The notes: generated by a model not told the origin, from the sequence alone. DNA of 18,304 bases from DASXYU01 sp036502295 (GCA_036502295.1 DASXYU010000054.1:1-18304), one strand, 5' to 3'. Shown: positions 1 to 6,718, numbered from the stretch's first letter. A program made the numbers and translations.

Positions 1-1
1 A

Positions 2-115
2 GCGCTGCGGACACTGTCCAACCGACTCGTCGGCATCCTGGACGGCTGCCTACGCCACCGAGCCCCCTACGACGAGACCATCGCCTGGGCACACCGCGCA
101 GCCAACGCCGCTTGA
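2..115 (+). mobile_element. IS110-family transposase, C-terminal fragment (window edge)
   Basis: The open frame runs in from the window edge and encodes 37 residues before a TGA stop. It contains LVGILDGCLRHR, then YDE and AWAHR. This LxGILxGCLxxR...YDExxAWxHR tail is what I recall as the usual C-terminus of IS110/IS116/IS902-type (DEDD plus Ser) transposases. Members of this group transpose through a circular intermediate, guided by an element-encoded bridge RNA. Only the end of the gene is visible, so it is unknown whether the element is intact. No similar sequence occurs elsewhere in the window. Other transposase families are possible but fit the tail less well. Confidence 0.7.
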
Positions 116-140
116 CACTTAAACGCCTGGGATATCTAGG
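112..140 (+). promoter_or_regulatory. Perfect TTGACA -35-like box at the IS right end
   Basis: A perfect TTGACA (112-117) overlaps the transposase stop codon. No good -10 lies 16-18 nt downstream in the chromosome; the best weak match, TATCTA at 133, is only 15 nt away. IS110-family elements are known to rebuild a promoter when their right and left ends join in the excised circle, with the -35 supplied by the right end. This box is in the right place for that role. The element boundary is inferred to lie near 125-145 and was not determined. Confidence 0.35.
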
Positions 141-144
141 GCTC

Positions 145-173
145 CGGGTTTTCGACAAGCTCAACCGCCGGGG
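145..173 (+). repeat. Interspersed REP-like element (TTCGACAAGCTCAACC type)
   Basis: The core TTCGACAAGCTCAACCGCCG is flanked by GGTT (147-150) and AACC (163-166), which can pair. I recall closely similar sequences as abundant intergenic repeats in many Actinobacteria, but no second copy is present in this window to prove it. It sits between the IS110 end and mqnA, and IS110-type elements often insert next to such repeats. Confidence 0.5.
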
Positions 174-190
174 CGCATAATTTGAACATC
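152..190 (+). promoter_or_regulatory. mqnA promoter, probably leaderless
   Basis: The -35 box is TCGACA (152-157, five of six to consensus), the spacer is 18 nt, and the -10 box is CATAAT (176-181). The GTG start at 191 lies nine bases after the -10, so transcription should begin at or very near the start codon. The -35 box lies inside the REP-like element. Confidence 0.5.
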
Positions 191-1024
191 GTGAGTGCAA
201 CGCGTCCCCGGGTCGGGCATATCCAGTTCCTCAACTGCCTGCCGATCTACTGGGGTTTGGTCCGCTCGGGCGTCCTGCTCGACGTCGACCTGCACAAGGA
301 CACCCCGGACAACCTCAACGACCAGCTCGTCGCCGGAGACCTCGACGTCGGCCCGATCTCACTCGTCGAATACCTCCGCCACGCCGATGACCTCGTCCTG
401 CTGCCCGACATCGCGGTGGGGGCGGCGGGCCCCGTCCTCTCCGTGAACCTGGTCTCGCAGGTGCCGCTCGCCGATCTGAGTCGCGTCGCCCTCGGCTCGA
501 CCTCGCGCACCTCGGTCCTGCTCGCGCGGATGTGGCTCGCCGAGGTGCACGGGGTGCGCCCCGAGTACTTCACCTGCCCGCCGGATCTCACCACGATGCT
601 GCTCGAGGCCGATGCCGCCGTCCTCATCGGCGACGCCGCCCTGCGCGCCACCTATGACGCACCCCGCCGCGGCCTTGACGTCTATGACCTGGCCCGCGCC
701 TGGAACGAGTGGACGGACCTTCCGATGGTCTTCGCTGTCTGGGCGGCCCGCCGCGACTACGCCGAGGCGAACCCCGGCATCGTCAAGGAACTGCACTCCG
801 CGTTCGTCCGCAGCCGCGACGACGCACTGGCACACGTCGACGAGATCGCCGAACATGCCTCGCGCTGGGAGGTCTTCGACGCCGCGACGCTCGCCACCTA
901 CTTCCGCACCCTCGACTTCTCCCTCGGTGAACGACAGGTGGAGGGGATCGTCGAGTTCGGGCGCCGGGCCGTCCTAGCAGGTGCCGTTCCTCACTCTGTC
1001 GTGCCCACATTCGCCGACGTCTGA
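191..1024 (+). CDS. mqnA: Chorismate dehydratase MqnA (futalosine pathway)
   Basis: MqnA dehydrates chorismate to 3-enolpyruvoylbenzoate, the first committed step of futalosine-type menaquinone synthesis, in the cytoplasm. The N-terminus RVGHIQFLNCLPIYWG and the later GDLDVGPISLVEYL and GSTSRTS segments are characteristic of the MqnA/MqnD periplasmic-binding-protein fold. At 277 residues it is full length for the family. I chose the GTG at 191 because the CATAAT box ends nine bases before it; a TTG at 182 would directly abut the -10 and is unlikely. The gene stands alone after a mobile-element remnant, with its pathway partner mqnC 1.5 kb downstream. MqnD is the main alternative, but the N-terminal motif fits MqnA better. 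Confidence 0.9.
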   Translation: MSATRPRVGHIQFLNCLPIYWGLVRSGVLLDVDLHKDTPDNLNDQLVAGDLDVGPISLVEYLRHADDLVLLPDIAVGAAGPVLSVNLVSQVPLADLSRVALGSTSRTSVLLARMWLAEVHGVRPEYFTCPPDLTTMLLEADAAVLIGDAALRATYDAPRRGLDVYDLARAWNEWTDLPMVFAVWAARRDYAEANPGIVKELHSAFVRSRDDALAHVDEIAEHASRWEVFDAATLATYFRTLDFSLGERQVEGIVEFGRRAVLAGAVPHSVVPTFADV

Positions 1025-1034
1025 TCGGGTTACA

Positions 1035-1047
1035 TACCCTGTCGGGC
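1035..1047 (+). promoter_or_regulatory. Leaderless -10 box of the alpha/beta hydrolase gene
   Basis: TACCCT (1035-1040) stands seven bases before the GTG start. It lies 10 nt after the mqnA stop and there is no Shine-Dalgarno sequence. This is the -10/start spacing expected for a leaderless mRNA. No clear -35 is seen. Confidence 0.45.
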
Positions 1048-2022
1048 GTGCGGAAGACCGAACTCGACCTCGACATCGTTGCCTGGCTGGCCAAGCACGA
1101 ACCCGCCTCGACGGACCCCCAGGCGCTCGCTGACGCGATAGCAGAGGCACGCCGCCTCTCCCGCGAGCGGAATGCCGACGCGATGGCTTGCATGCCGCCC
1201 AGCCTGATCCCGGCCTCGGAGACATCCAGCGAGATCGAAGGCCCCGCGGGGACGCTCACCATCCGCGTCCTCCGTCCGGCCGGGACGTCCGCCCCCAAGC
1301 CCACGGTCGTCTACTTCCACGGCGGCGGCTGGACGGTCGGCAGCATCGACTCCCACCTCGGCCACGCCCGCCGCATCTGCACGCAGGTCGACGCCGTCGT
1401 CGTCTCGGTCGGCTACCGCCTCGCCCCCGAGGACCGCTTTCCGGCCGCCTTCGACGACGCCGTCGCCGCGGCCGAGTGGGCCGCGCAGCACCTTGACGAA
1501 CTCGGCGGCACCGACCAGCTCGTCGTCGCGGGCGACAGCGTGGGTGGCCAGCTCGCCGCATCCGTCGCGATCGCGCGTCGCGACGCCGGTCAGCCACTCG
1601 CCGCGCAGCTGCTGCTCTACCCGGTCACCGACGTCGCCGGCCTCTATGCGGACGAGGCGATCAACGCCGGCTTCATGTCGCGCCGTACGGCCGCAAAGGG
1701 CTACGGGCTCACGCTCTCCGACATGGTCACCTTCGCCTCGCACTACGTCGATGCGGCCGACACCGACGACTGGCGCGTCTCGCCGCTGCGCCACGCGGAC
1801 CTTGCCGGCCTCGCTCCGGCGGTCGTGCACACGGCGACCCTGGACGTGCTGCGCACCGAAGGCAACTTCTATGCCCAGGCGCTCGAGCGCAACGGCGTGA
1901 AGGTACTCGCGCGCGAGTTCCCGACGCTGAACCACTCCTACTTCGGCCTCGGCGGCGTCTCCCCGATCGCCGATGCCGCCGCAGCCCAGGCCGCCGAGGA
2001 CCTCCGCGCCCTACTTAGCTGA
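1048..2022 (+). CDS. Alpha/beta hydrolase, hormone-sensitive-lipase (esterase family IV) type
   Basis: This is a carboxylester hydrolase of 324 residues with the family's typical layout. The oxyanion-hole motif HGGGW is at residues 91-95, the nucleophile elbow GDSVGG at 162-167 (Ser164; GDSAGG in most relatives), the likely catalytic Asp266 is in TLDVLRTEG, and His296 is in LNHSYFG. The roughly 60 N-terminal residues form the helical cap seen in family IV esterases. No signal peptide is visible, so it is probably cytoplasmic. The substrate cannot be told from sequence. It lies between two futalosine genes but has its own apparent leaderless promoter and no known pathway role, so the neighbourhood may be accidental. 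Confidence 0.88.
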   Translation: MRKTELDLDIVAWLAKHEPASTDPQALADAIAEARRLSRERNADAMACMPPSLIPASETSSEIEGPAGTLTIRVLRPAGTSAPKPTVVYFHGGGWTVGSIDSHLGHARRICTQVDAVVVSVGYRLAPEDRFPAAFDDAVAAAEWAAQHLDELGGTDQLVVAGDSVGGQLAASVAIARRDAGQPLAAQLLLYPVTDVAGLYADEAINAGFMSRRTAAKGYGLTLSDMVTFASHYVDAADTDDWRVSPLRHADLAGLAPAVVHTATLDVLRTEGNFYAQALERNGVKVLAREFPTLNHSYFGLGGVSPIADAAAAQAAEDLRALLS

Positions 2023-2026
2023 AGCG

Positions 2027-2063
2027 GTCCCTGAGTAGGGAGCGAAGCTCGCGTGCCGAAGGG
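2027..2063. repeat. REP-like palindrome between convergent genes
   Basis: The outer arms CCCT (2029-2032) and AGGG (2060-2063) enclose an inner hairpin GAGC-GAA-GCTC (2040-2050). The layout CCCTGAGTAG...CGAAGGG resembles a repeat family I recall between genes in many Actinobacteria. It fills almost the whole 41-bp gap between two convergent stop codons and could act as a bidirectional terminator or mRNA 3' stabiliser. It has no T-tract. Confidence 0.5.
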
Positions 2064-2462
2064 CTACCTACGCGTGCTGAGAAACCTCTCTGCCAGCTTC
2101 GGCGGTGCCTGCGCGAGCCACGCCTCGGTGATGGCTTCGCGCAGCGCAGCCATCTTCACGAGCCTTAGCTGGATGAGGTAGGCCGCGAACTTGTCGAAAT
2201 GCGGGATGGTGAAGAAGCCGGGGATGTCCTGAGCCAGGATCGCCGCCTTCTCCTCGAGGTCCTCCGTGCGGATGGCGATGATCACGCCGTCGGGCACCGG
2301 CTCGTCTCCGTAGCGCTTGATGTCGGCCTTGCTCCAGGTGCGCTCCCAGACGAAGCCCTTGTCGTGAACCTGCCACCCGCGCGCCTTATGGTGGCCAACG
2401 GCCGCCTCGCTCACCTCAGGCAGCGACAGGGCGATGCGCTCGACGTCCTTGAGAGTTGCCAT
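2064..2462 (-). CDS. MmcQ/YjbR family protein
   Basis: This small soluble protein of 132 residues belongs to the MmcQ/YjbR (DUF419) family, which has a double-wing DNA-binding-like fold; the cellular role of most members is unknown. Typical features are the opening MATLKDVERIALSLPEV, then GFVWERTW, the EEKAAIL helix, and the GFFTIPHFDKFAAYLIQL segment near the C-terminus. I chose the ATG at 2462 because TACAGT on the same strand ends six bases before it (leaderless arrangement); a longer frame begins seven codons upstream but would bypass this signal. It is divergent from mqnC, sharing a 35-bp promoter region, and convergent with the hydrolase. Confidence 0.85.
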   Translation of the reverse strand: MATLKDVERIALSLPEVSEAAVGHHKARGWQVHDKGFVWERTWSKADIKRYGDEPVPDGVIIAIRTEDLEEKAAILAQDIPGFFTIPHFDKFAAYLIQLRLVKMAALREAITEAWLAQAPPKLAERFLSTRR

Positions 2463-2497
2463 GTGAGGACTGTAGGCGGCCAACTAGGCTCTCTTGC
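2463..2497. promoter_or_regulatory. Compact divergent leaderless promoters (YjbR gene / mqnC)
   Basis: Only 35 bp separate the two ATG codons. On the minus strand TACAGT (2474 down to 2469) is six bases from the YjbR-family start. On the plus strand TAGGCT (2485-2490) is seven bases from the mqnC start. The two -10 boxes are just 10 bp apart, so polymerase binding to one should exclude the other. No Shine-Dalgarno sequence is seen for either gene. Confidence 0.5.
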
Positions 2498-3661
2498 ATG
2501 CCTTCGATTTCGCAGCTTCTCGATCACGCAGCCGACGGAGGACGGATCTCGCCCGAGGAAGCGCTGCTGCTCTACACCGACGCGCCACTGCATGCTCTCG
2601 GGCAGGCGGCCGATACGGTGCGCCGCCGCCGCTACCCGCACAACATCGCGACCTACATCATCGACCGCAACATCAACTACACGAACGTCTGCGTGACGGC
2701 CTGCAAGTTCTGCGCCTTCTACCGCGCCCCGAAGCACGAGGAGGGCTGGACGCATCCGCTGGAGGAGATCCTGCGTCGTTGCGGCGAGGCCGTCGACCTC
2801 GGTGCCACACAGATCATGCTGCAGGGCGGCCACTCACCCGAGCTCGGCATGCAGTGGTACGAGCAGACTTTCAGTGCGATCAAGGCGGCCTACCCCCAAC
2901 TCGTCCTGCACTCCCTCGGTGCCAGCGAGGTCGTGCACATCAGCAGGACGAGCGAGCTGGCGATCGAGGAGGTCGTCGCACGCCTCAAGGCGGCCGGGCT
3001 GGACTCCTTTGCCGGTGCCGGCGCCGAGATCCTCGTGGAGCGTCCGCGCACCGCCATCGCCCCGCTGAAGGAACCCGGCCACGTCTGGCTGCAGGTGATG
3101 GAGACCGCGCACGGCCTCGGCCTCGAATCCACCGCGACCTTCATGATGGGCACCGGCGAGACCAACGCCGAGCGCATCGAACACCTGCGGATGATCCGCG
3201 ACGTGCAGGACCGCACCGGTGGCTTCCGCAGCTTCATCCCGTGGACCTACCAGCCCGAGAACAACCACCTCAAAGGCAGGACCCAGGCCACCAGCCTCGA
3301 GTACCTGCGCATTATCTCGGTGGCACGTCTGTTCTTCGACAACGTCAACCACCTGCAGGGCTCCTGGCTCACGACCGGCAAGGACATCGGCCAGCTCACG
3401 CTGCACTTCGGCGCCGACGACCTCGGCTCGGTGATGCTGGAGGAGAACGTGGTCTCCAGCGCCGGCGCCAAGCACCGCAGCAACCGCACCGAGTTGATCG
3501 AGCTCATCCGAGGCGCGGGACGAATCCCCGCGCAGCGCGACACGCTCTACAACCACCTCGTCGTGCACGACGACCCGGCGAACGACCCGGTGGACGATCG
3601 CGTGCACTCGCACTTCAGCTCGACTGCACTGAACCCCCTGCCGGTCGCCACGGCCAGCTGA
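2498..3661 (+). CDS. mqnC: Cyclic dehypoxanthinyl futalosine synthase MqnC (radical SAM)
   Basis: MqnC cyclises dehypoxanthinyl futalosine by radical chemistry in the futalosine menaquinone pathway. The protein has 387 residues, the normal size. The radical SAM [4Fe-4S] motif CVTACKFC (C65, C69, C72) follows the conserved NINYTNVC segment, and QGGHSPELG and WTYQPENN are further family-typical stretches. I chose the ATG at 2498 because the preceding TAGGCT sits seven bases away and because the protein then begins MPSISQLLDHAADGG as relatives do; an earlier in-frame TTG would overlap the divergent promoter and the neighbouring gene. It heads a four-gene run ending with the [2Fe-2S] protein at 6146. 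The related MqnE is less likely because it lacks this N-terminal pattern. Confidence 0.92.
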   Translation: MPSISQLLDHAADGGRISPEEALLLYTDAPLHALGQAADTVRRRRYPHNIATYIIDRNINYTNVCVTACKFCAFYRAPKHEEGWTHPLEEILRRCGEAVDLGATQIMLQGGHSPELGMQWYEQTFSAIKAAYPQLVLHSLGASEVVHISRTSELAIEEVVARLKAAGLDSFAGAGAEILVERPRTAIAPLKEPGHVWLQVMETAHGLGLESTATFMMGTGETNAERIEHLRMIRDVQDRTGGFRSFIPWTYQPENNHLKGRTQATSLEYLRIISVARLFFDNVNHLQGSWLTTGKDIGQLTLHFGADDLGSVMLEENVVSSAGAKHRSNRTELIELIRGAGRIPAQRDTLYNHLVVHDDPANDPVDDRVHSHFSSTALNPLPVATAS

Positions 3662-3670
3662 CGGGCCGCC

Positions 3671-4576
3671 ATGGCGAACCTGCCCGCCGCGATCGTCCTC
3701 GGCATCGCCTCTGCCGGTGTCTACGGCACCTCTTTGGTGGTGCAGCACCGTGTCGTGCACACGATGCAGGTGCCCGGCTTGCGCGGCTACGTGCAGATCC
3801 TCAAGTCTCCGGTCTGGCTGATGGCTGTCGCCGGTGACCTCTTCGGCTTCGTCCTGCAGGTCGGGGCGCTCTCGCTCGGGCCTGTGGTCGTCATCCAGCC
3901 CCTCTCGGTCCTGATGCTTCCGGTGGCGCTGGTGGTCGGCTACTCCTTCGGAGGTCCCAAGCCCACCCGCGCTGACTACGGCGCGTGCGCGCTGCTCGCC
4001 GGCAGTCTCTCGGTCTTCCTCTGGATCGTCGGCGAAACCGAGCAGGGCAGCACGCCGCTCGCCCTGCGGACCATCGGCGTCCTCGTCCTCGTGCTGGCGC
4101 TCGTCCTCGGTCTCGGGTTCTCGACCGCCAGCCTGGCGACGATCCCGCGCGCCGCGGTGCTCGGCGGCGCGGCCGGTGTCTGCTGGGGCACGCTCGCCGC
4201 CTTCGTCAACGCCGCCTCCGACCGCTACGACGACGGTGGAATACAGCAACTCTTCAACGACCCCAGGGGCTACGTCCCGCTCATCGCGATCGCCGTCCTC
4301 GGCGTCCTCGGCATGGCCCTGACGATGCTGTCGTTCAAGGCGGGGTCGCTGGCCGTCGTCCTGCCCGTGAACCTCTGCGCGGATCCGCTCAGCGCGATCA
4401 TCTTCGGCGCGCTGCTGCTCGGCCAGAAGGTGCCGCTCGGCATCCCTGAACTGCTCGGCTACTCGCTGTGCTTCTGCGGTCTCGCCCTCGCAGCCATCCG
4501 CCTCGCCAAGCCGGTGGTCGAGACCCTGCATGCGCAGGAGACCGACGGTAGTGAGGCAGAATTGCAGTCACCATGA
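3671..4576 (+). CDS. DMT / NIPA-like multi-pass membrane transporter
   Basis: This integral membrane protein of 301 residues has about nine hydrophobic segments (roughly residues 4-24, 40-62, 67-89, 97-117, 130-150, 157-177, 197-220, 225-250 and 255-277) and short loops, the pattern of the drug/metabolite transporter superfamily (EamA or NIPA-like branch). Motifs such as GVYGTSLVVQHR and VLPVNLCADPLSAIIFG repeat the style of the DMT half-domains. The substrate is unknown. It begins nine bases after the mqnC stop and overlaps menG by four bases (ATGA), so it is almost certainly co-expressed with both. That may hint at a link to quinone precursors, lipids or a cation, but this is inference only. 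Confidence 0.75.
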   Translation: MANLPAAIVLGIASAGVYGTSLVVQHRVVHTMQVPGLRGYVQILKSPVWLMAVAGDLFGFVLQVGALSLGPVVVIQPLSVLMLPVALVVGYSFGGPKPTRADYGACALLAGSLSVFLWIVGETEQGSTPLALRTIGVLVLVLALVLGLGFSTASLATIPRAAVLGGAAGVCWGTLAAFVNAASDRYDDGGIQQLFNDPRGYVPLIAIAVLGVLGMALTMLSFKAGSLAVVLPVNLCADPLSAIIFGALLLGQKVPLGIPELLGYSLCFCGLALAAIRLAKPVVETLHAQETDGSEAELQSP

Positions 4577-5277
4577 GTCGCGCCGCACTGGACAAGAAGC
4601 CCCGCGAAGTTGCTGCTATGTTCGACGGCGTCGCCAAACGCTACGACCGGACGAACAGCCTCCTCTCGCTCGGCATCGACGGTCTGTGGCGCCGCCGCAC
4701 CCGGCAGGTGCTGCAGGCACATTCCGGCCAGCGCATCCTCGACCTCGCGGCCGGCACCGGCGTCTCGACCACCCAGCTCGTCGCGGCGGGGGCGGAGGCG
4801 GTCGCCTGCGACTTCTCGCTGGGCATGCTGCGAGCGGGCAAGGCGAACAGGGCCCGCAAGGGTGTGCCGTTCGTCGCCGGCGACGGCATGCATCTGCCTT
4901 TCGCGGACGAGACCTTCGACGCCGTGACGATCAGCTTCGGCCTGCGCAACATCGCCAATGCGCCGATGGCGCTGCGCGAAATGCTGCGCGTCGTGAAGCC
5001 CGGAGGACGTCTCGTCGTCTGCGAGTTCAGCCGACCGGTCTTCCTGCCCTTCCGGGTGGTTTACATGCGCTACCTCATGCGGGCTCTGCCGTGGATCGCC
5101 ACGAGGGTCGCCACCAACCCCGACGCCTACGTCTATCTCGCGGAATCGATCCGCGAGTGGCCGGCACAGGCCGAGTTGGCGAAGATCGTCGCCGAGGCAG
5201 GGTGGACGGACGTGCGCTACCGCAATCTCACCGGCGGTGTCGTTGCCCTGCACCTCGGCGAAAAGCCGCACGCGTGA
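4573..5277 (+). CDS. menG: Demethylmenaquinone methyltransferase MenG (UbiE family)
   Basis: This SAM-dependent C-methyltransferase carries out the last step of menaquinone synthesis at the membrane surface. It has 234 residues. UbiE signature 1 is seen as YDRTNSLLSLGIDGLWRR (residues 24-41), SAM motif I as RILDLAAGTG (54-63), and UbiE signature 2 as RVVKPGGRLVVCEFS. The start is fixed by the ATGA overlap with the upstream transporter. Its end overlaps the next gene by four bases (GTGA), giving a translationally coupled cassette. A ubiquinone role is unlikely in an actinobacterium with mqn genes. Confidence 0.92.
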   Translation: MSRAALDKKPREVAAMFDGVAKRYDRTNSLLSLGIDGLWRRRTRQVLQAHSGQRILDLAAGTGVSTTQLVAAGAEAVACDFSLGMLRAGKANRARKGVPFVAGDGMHLPFADETFDAVTISFGLRNIANAPMALREMLRVVKPGGRLVVCEFSRPVFLPFRVVYMRYLMRALPWIATRVATNPDAYVYLAESIREWPAQAELAKIVAEAGWTDVRYRNLTGGVVALHLGEKPHA

Positions 5278-6146
5278 CCGATACGGATAACCGCTGCTCG
5301 GTGCTGTCCCGGCTGCGTGGCGATTCCATGCTCGGCAGCGCCTTCGAACAGGGCGGCGTCCTGCTCGTCGAGGTTCCCGGACCGTGGGGCCACGACGCCC
5401 TCACCGAGTCGCGTCTCGACTCCACGGTCGCCACGGTGCTCATCACGCGGGCACGAGCCGCCGGGCTGCGTCCGCTCGCGATACGCCATCACGGCCGTGG
5501 CGGAACGACCGGCGCGAAGCGATGGGCGGTGCGTCCTGCCGGTTCGGCGACCACGTACTGGGGTGACTACGAGAAGGACGAGGAGCTGCTCGGGATCGCG
5601 TTGGACGGCTCCACCGGCACTGCGAGCAGTGGGTCGACGTTCCTCGTCTGCGCGCATTCCAAGCGCGATCAGTGCTGTGCCGTCTTCGGACGCCCGATCG
5701 CGGCAGAGCTTGAGGTGCGACGTCCCGGACAGGTTTGGGAGTGCAGCCACACCGGTGGGCACCGCTTCGCGCCGGTCGTCCTCGCCTTGCCGGGTTCGAC
5801 ATCCGGCGGCGCGCTGTACGGCCGCGTCGAGGTGCCGGATGCGCTGCGGATCGTCGCCGCCACGGAGGTGGGCAAGACGGTGCCGGAGAAGCTGCGCGGC
5901 GAGATCGGCTACTCCTCAGTCGTGCAGACGGCGCTGGCCCAGCTGCAACAGCAGACCGGCATCACCGGCTTCGGCGACATCAGGGTGGTGTCCAGCGACG
6001 AGTCGGTGCCCGGCACCTCGACCGTGCGCCTCACCGCCGGCGACACCGACTACACGGTCACCGTTGAAGCGGAACGTGAGTTGACGCCCTTCGCCAGCTG
6101 CGGAAAGCCGGACCCGAAACCCCAGATCAACTTCACTGCGCGCTAG
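5274..6146 (+). CDS. Sucrase/ferredoxin-like (Apd1-type) thioredoxin-fold [2Fe-2S] protein
   Basis: A 290-residue soluble protein of the Suc_Fer-like family. The C-terminal half has the thioredoxin-like ferredoxin signature: FLVCAHSKRDQCC (C126, C134, C135) followed by WECSHTGGHRFAP (C157, H159, H163). Yeast Apd1, a distant relative, ligates a [2Fe-2S] cluster with two Cys and two His of an HxxxH motif; the HTGGH here matches that pattern, so a Cys2His2 cluster is likely. Physiological partners are unknown. I chose the GTG at 5274 because it overlaps the menG stop as GTGA, implying translational coupling; the open frame extends further upstream but only as out-of-frame menG sequence. The stop shares a CTAG with the convergent ppa. 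Confidence 0.82.
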   Translation: MTDTDNRCSVLSRLRGDSMLGSAFEQGGVLLVEVPGPWGHDALTESRLDSTVATVLITRARAAGLRPLAIRHHGRGGTTGAKRWAVRPAGSATTYWGDYEKDEELLGIALDGSTGTASSGSTFLVCAHSKRDQCCAVFGRPIAAELEVRRPGQVWECSHTGGHRFAPVVLALPGSTSGGALYGRVEVPDALRIVAATEVGKTVPEKLRGEIGYSSVVQTALAQLQQQTGITGFGDIRVVSSDESVPGTSTVRLTAGDTDYTVTVEAERELTPFASCGKPDPKPQINFTAR

Positions 6147-6637
6147 TGAGAGCCGTGATCCTTGAGGCGCTGGATTGAGTTGACGATCTCAGCCTCGGCC
6201 TCGACGCGGTTGGTCCAGGCGGAGCCCTCGACCGACTTGCCGGGCTCAAGGTCCTTGTAGACCTCGAAGAAGTGCTGGATCTCGAGACGGTCGAACTCCG
6301 GCACGTTATGAATGTCGCGCAGGTAGTCCAGGCGCGGGTCGCCGGCGGGGACGGCCAGGATCTTGTCGTCGCCGCCCTTCTCGTCCGTCATCCGGAACAT
6401 GCCGATCGCGCGGCACTTCACCAGGACGCCCGGGAAGAGCGGGTCGCCGGTGTGCACCACGAGCGCGTCCAGCGGGTCGCCGTCCTCACCGAGGGTGTCC
6501 TCGATGTAGCCGTAGTCGGCCGGGTACTGCGTGGAAGTGAAGAGCGTGCGGTCCAGGCGCATGCGCCCCGTCTCGTGGTCGACCTCGTACTTGTTGCGGC
6601 TGCCACGAGGGATCTCGATGAGGACGTCGAACTCCAC
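6143..6637 (-). CDS. ppa: Inorganic pyrophosphatase, family I
   Basis: This cytoplasmic Mg-dependent enzyme hydrolyses pyrophosphate to two phosphates, pulling biosynthetic reactions forward. Its 164 residues fit the bacterial family I hexamer subunit. The PROSITE-type signature DGDPLDA is at residues 52-58 with metal-binding aspartates, and the opening IEIPRGSRNKYEV and the YPADYGYIEDT segment are typical. The GTG start is preceded by AGGAG with a nine-base spacer, a clear Shine-Dalgarno sequence, in contrast to the neighbouring leaderless genes. It is divergent from dacB, as in mycobacteria, and its stop codon overlaps that of the convergent [2Fe-2S] gene by four bases. Confidence 0.95.
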   Translation of the reverse strand: MEFDVLIEIPRGSRNKYEVDHETGRMRLDRTLFTSTQYPADYGYIEDTLGEDGDPLDALVVHTGDPLFPGVLVKCRAIGMFRMTDEKGGDDKILAVPAGDPRLDYLRDIHNVPEFDRLEIQHFFEVYKDLEPGKSVEGSAWTNRVEAEAEIVNSIQRLKDHGSH

Positions 6638-6668
6638 GGTGAATTGCTCCTGAGACCTTGGACTGAGC

Positions 6669-6685
6669 CCGGGGCGTTGCCCCGG
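6669..6685 (-). promoter_or_regulatory. GC hairpin in the putative ppa 5' leader
   Basis: A 7-bp perfect stem CCGGGGC / GCCCCGG closes a three-base loop, about 30 bases upstream of the ppa start on the minus strand. If ppa is transcribed from the dacB side of the gap, this stem lies in its leader and could influence mRNA stability. No -10 box for ppa was convincingly found. Confidence 0.3.
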
Positions 6686-6704
6686 AGGACGGGTTGTTGC
6701 CCCC

Positions 6705-6718
6705 TAGTCTGACGCATC
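6705..6718 (+). promoter_or_regulatory. Leaderless -10 box of dacB
   Basis: TAGTCT (6705-6710) precedes the GTG start by eight bases. There is no purine-rich Shine-Dalgarno sequence at a usable distance, so a leaderless message is likely. No strong -35 is visible. Confidence 0.45.

Noticed and set aside
182..190. TTG at 182 as the mqnA start
   Set aside because: It directly abuts the CATAAT -10 box, so it would lie upstream of the expected transcription start; the GTG at 191 fits better.
1048..2022. The alpha/beta hydrolase as futalosine hydrolase (MqnB replacement)
   Set aside because: MqnB is a nucleosidase of a different fold. The HGGGW and GDSVGG motifs mark an esterase, and position alone is not evidence.
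2494..3837. A 447-codon plus-strand frame overlapping mqnC
   Set aside because: It is Arg/Pro/Ala-rich with no recognisable motif, while the other frame holds the complete MqnC with its radical SAM site.
2834..4531. A 565-codon minus-strand open frame opposite mqnC and the transporter
   Set aside because: Its low-complexity Glu/Arg/Asp-rich composition and full overlap with two clear genes mark it as a shadow.
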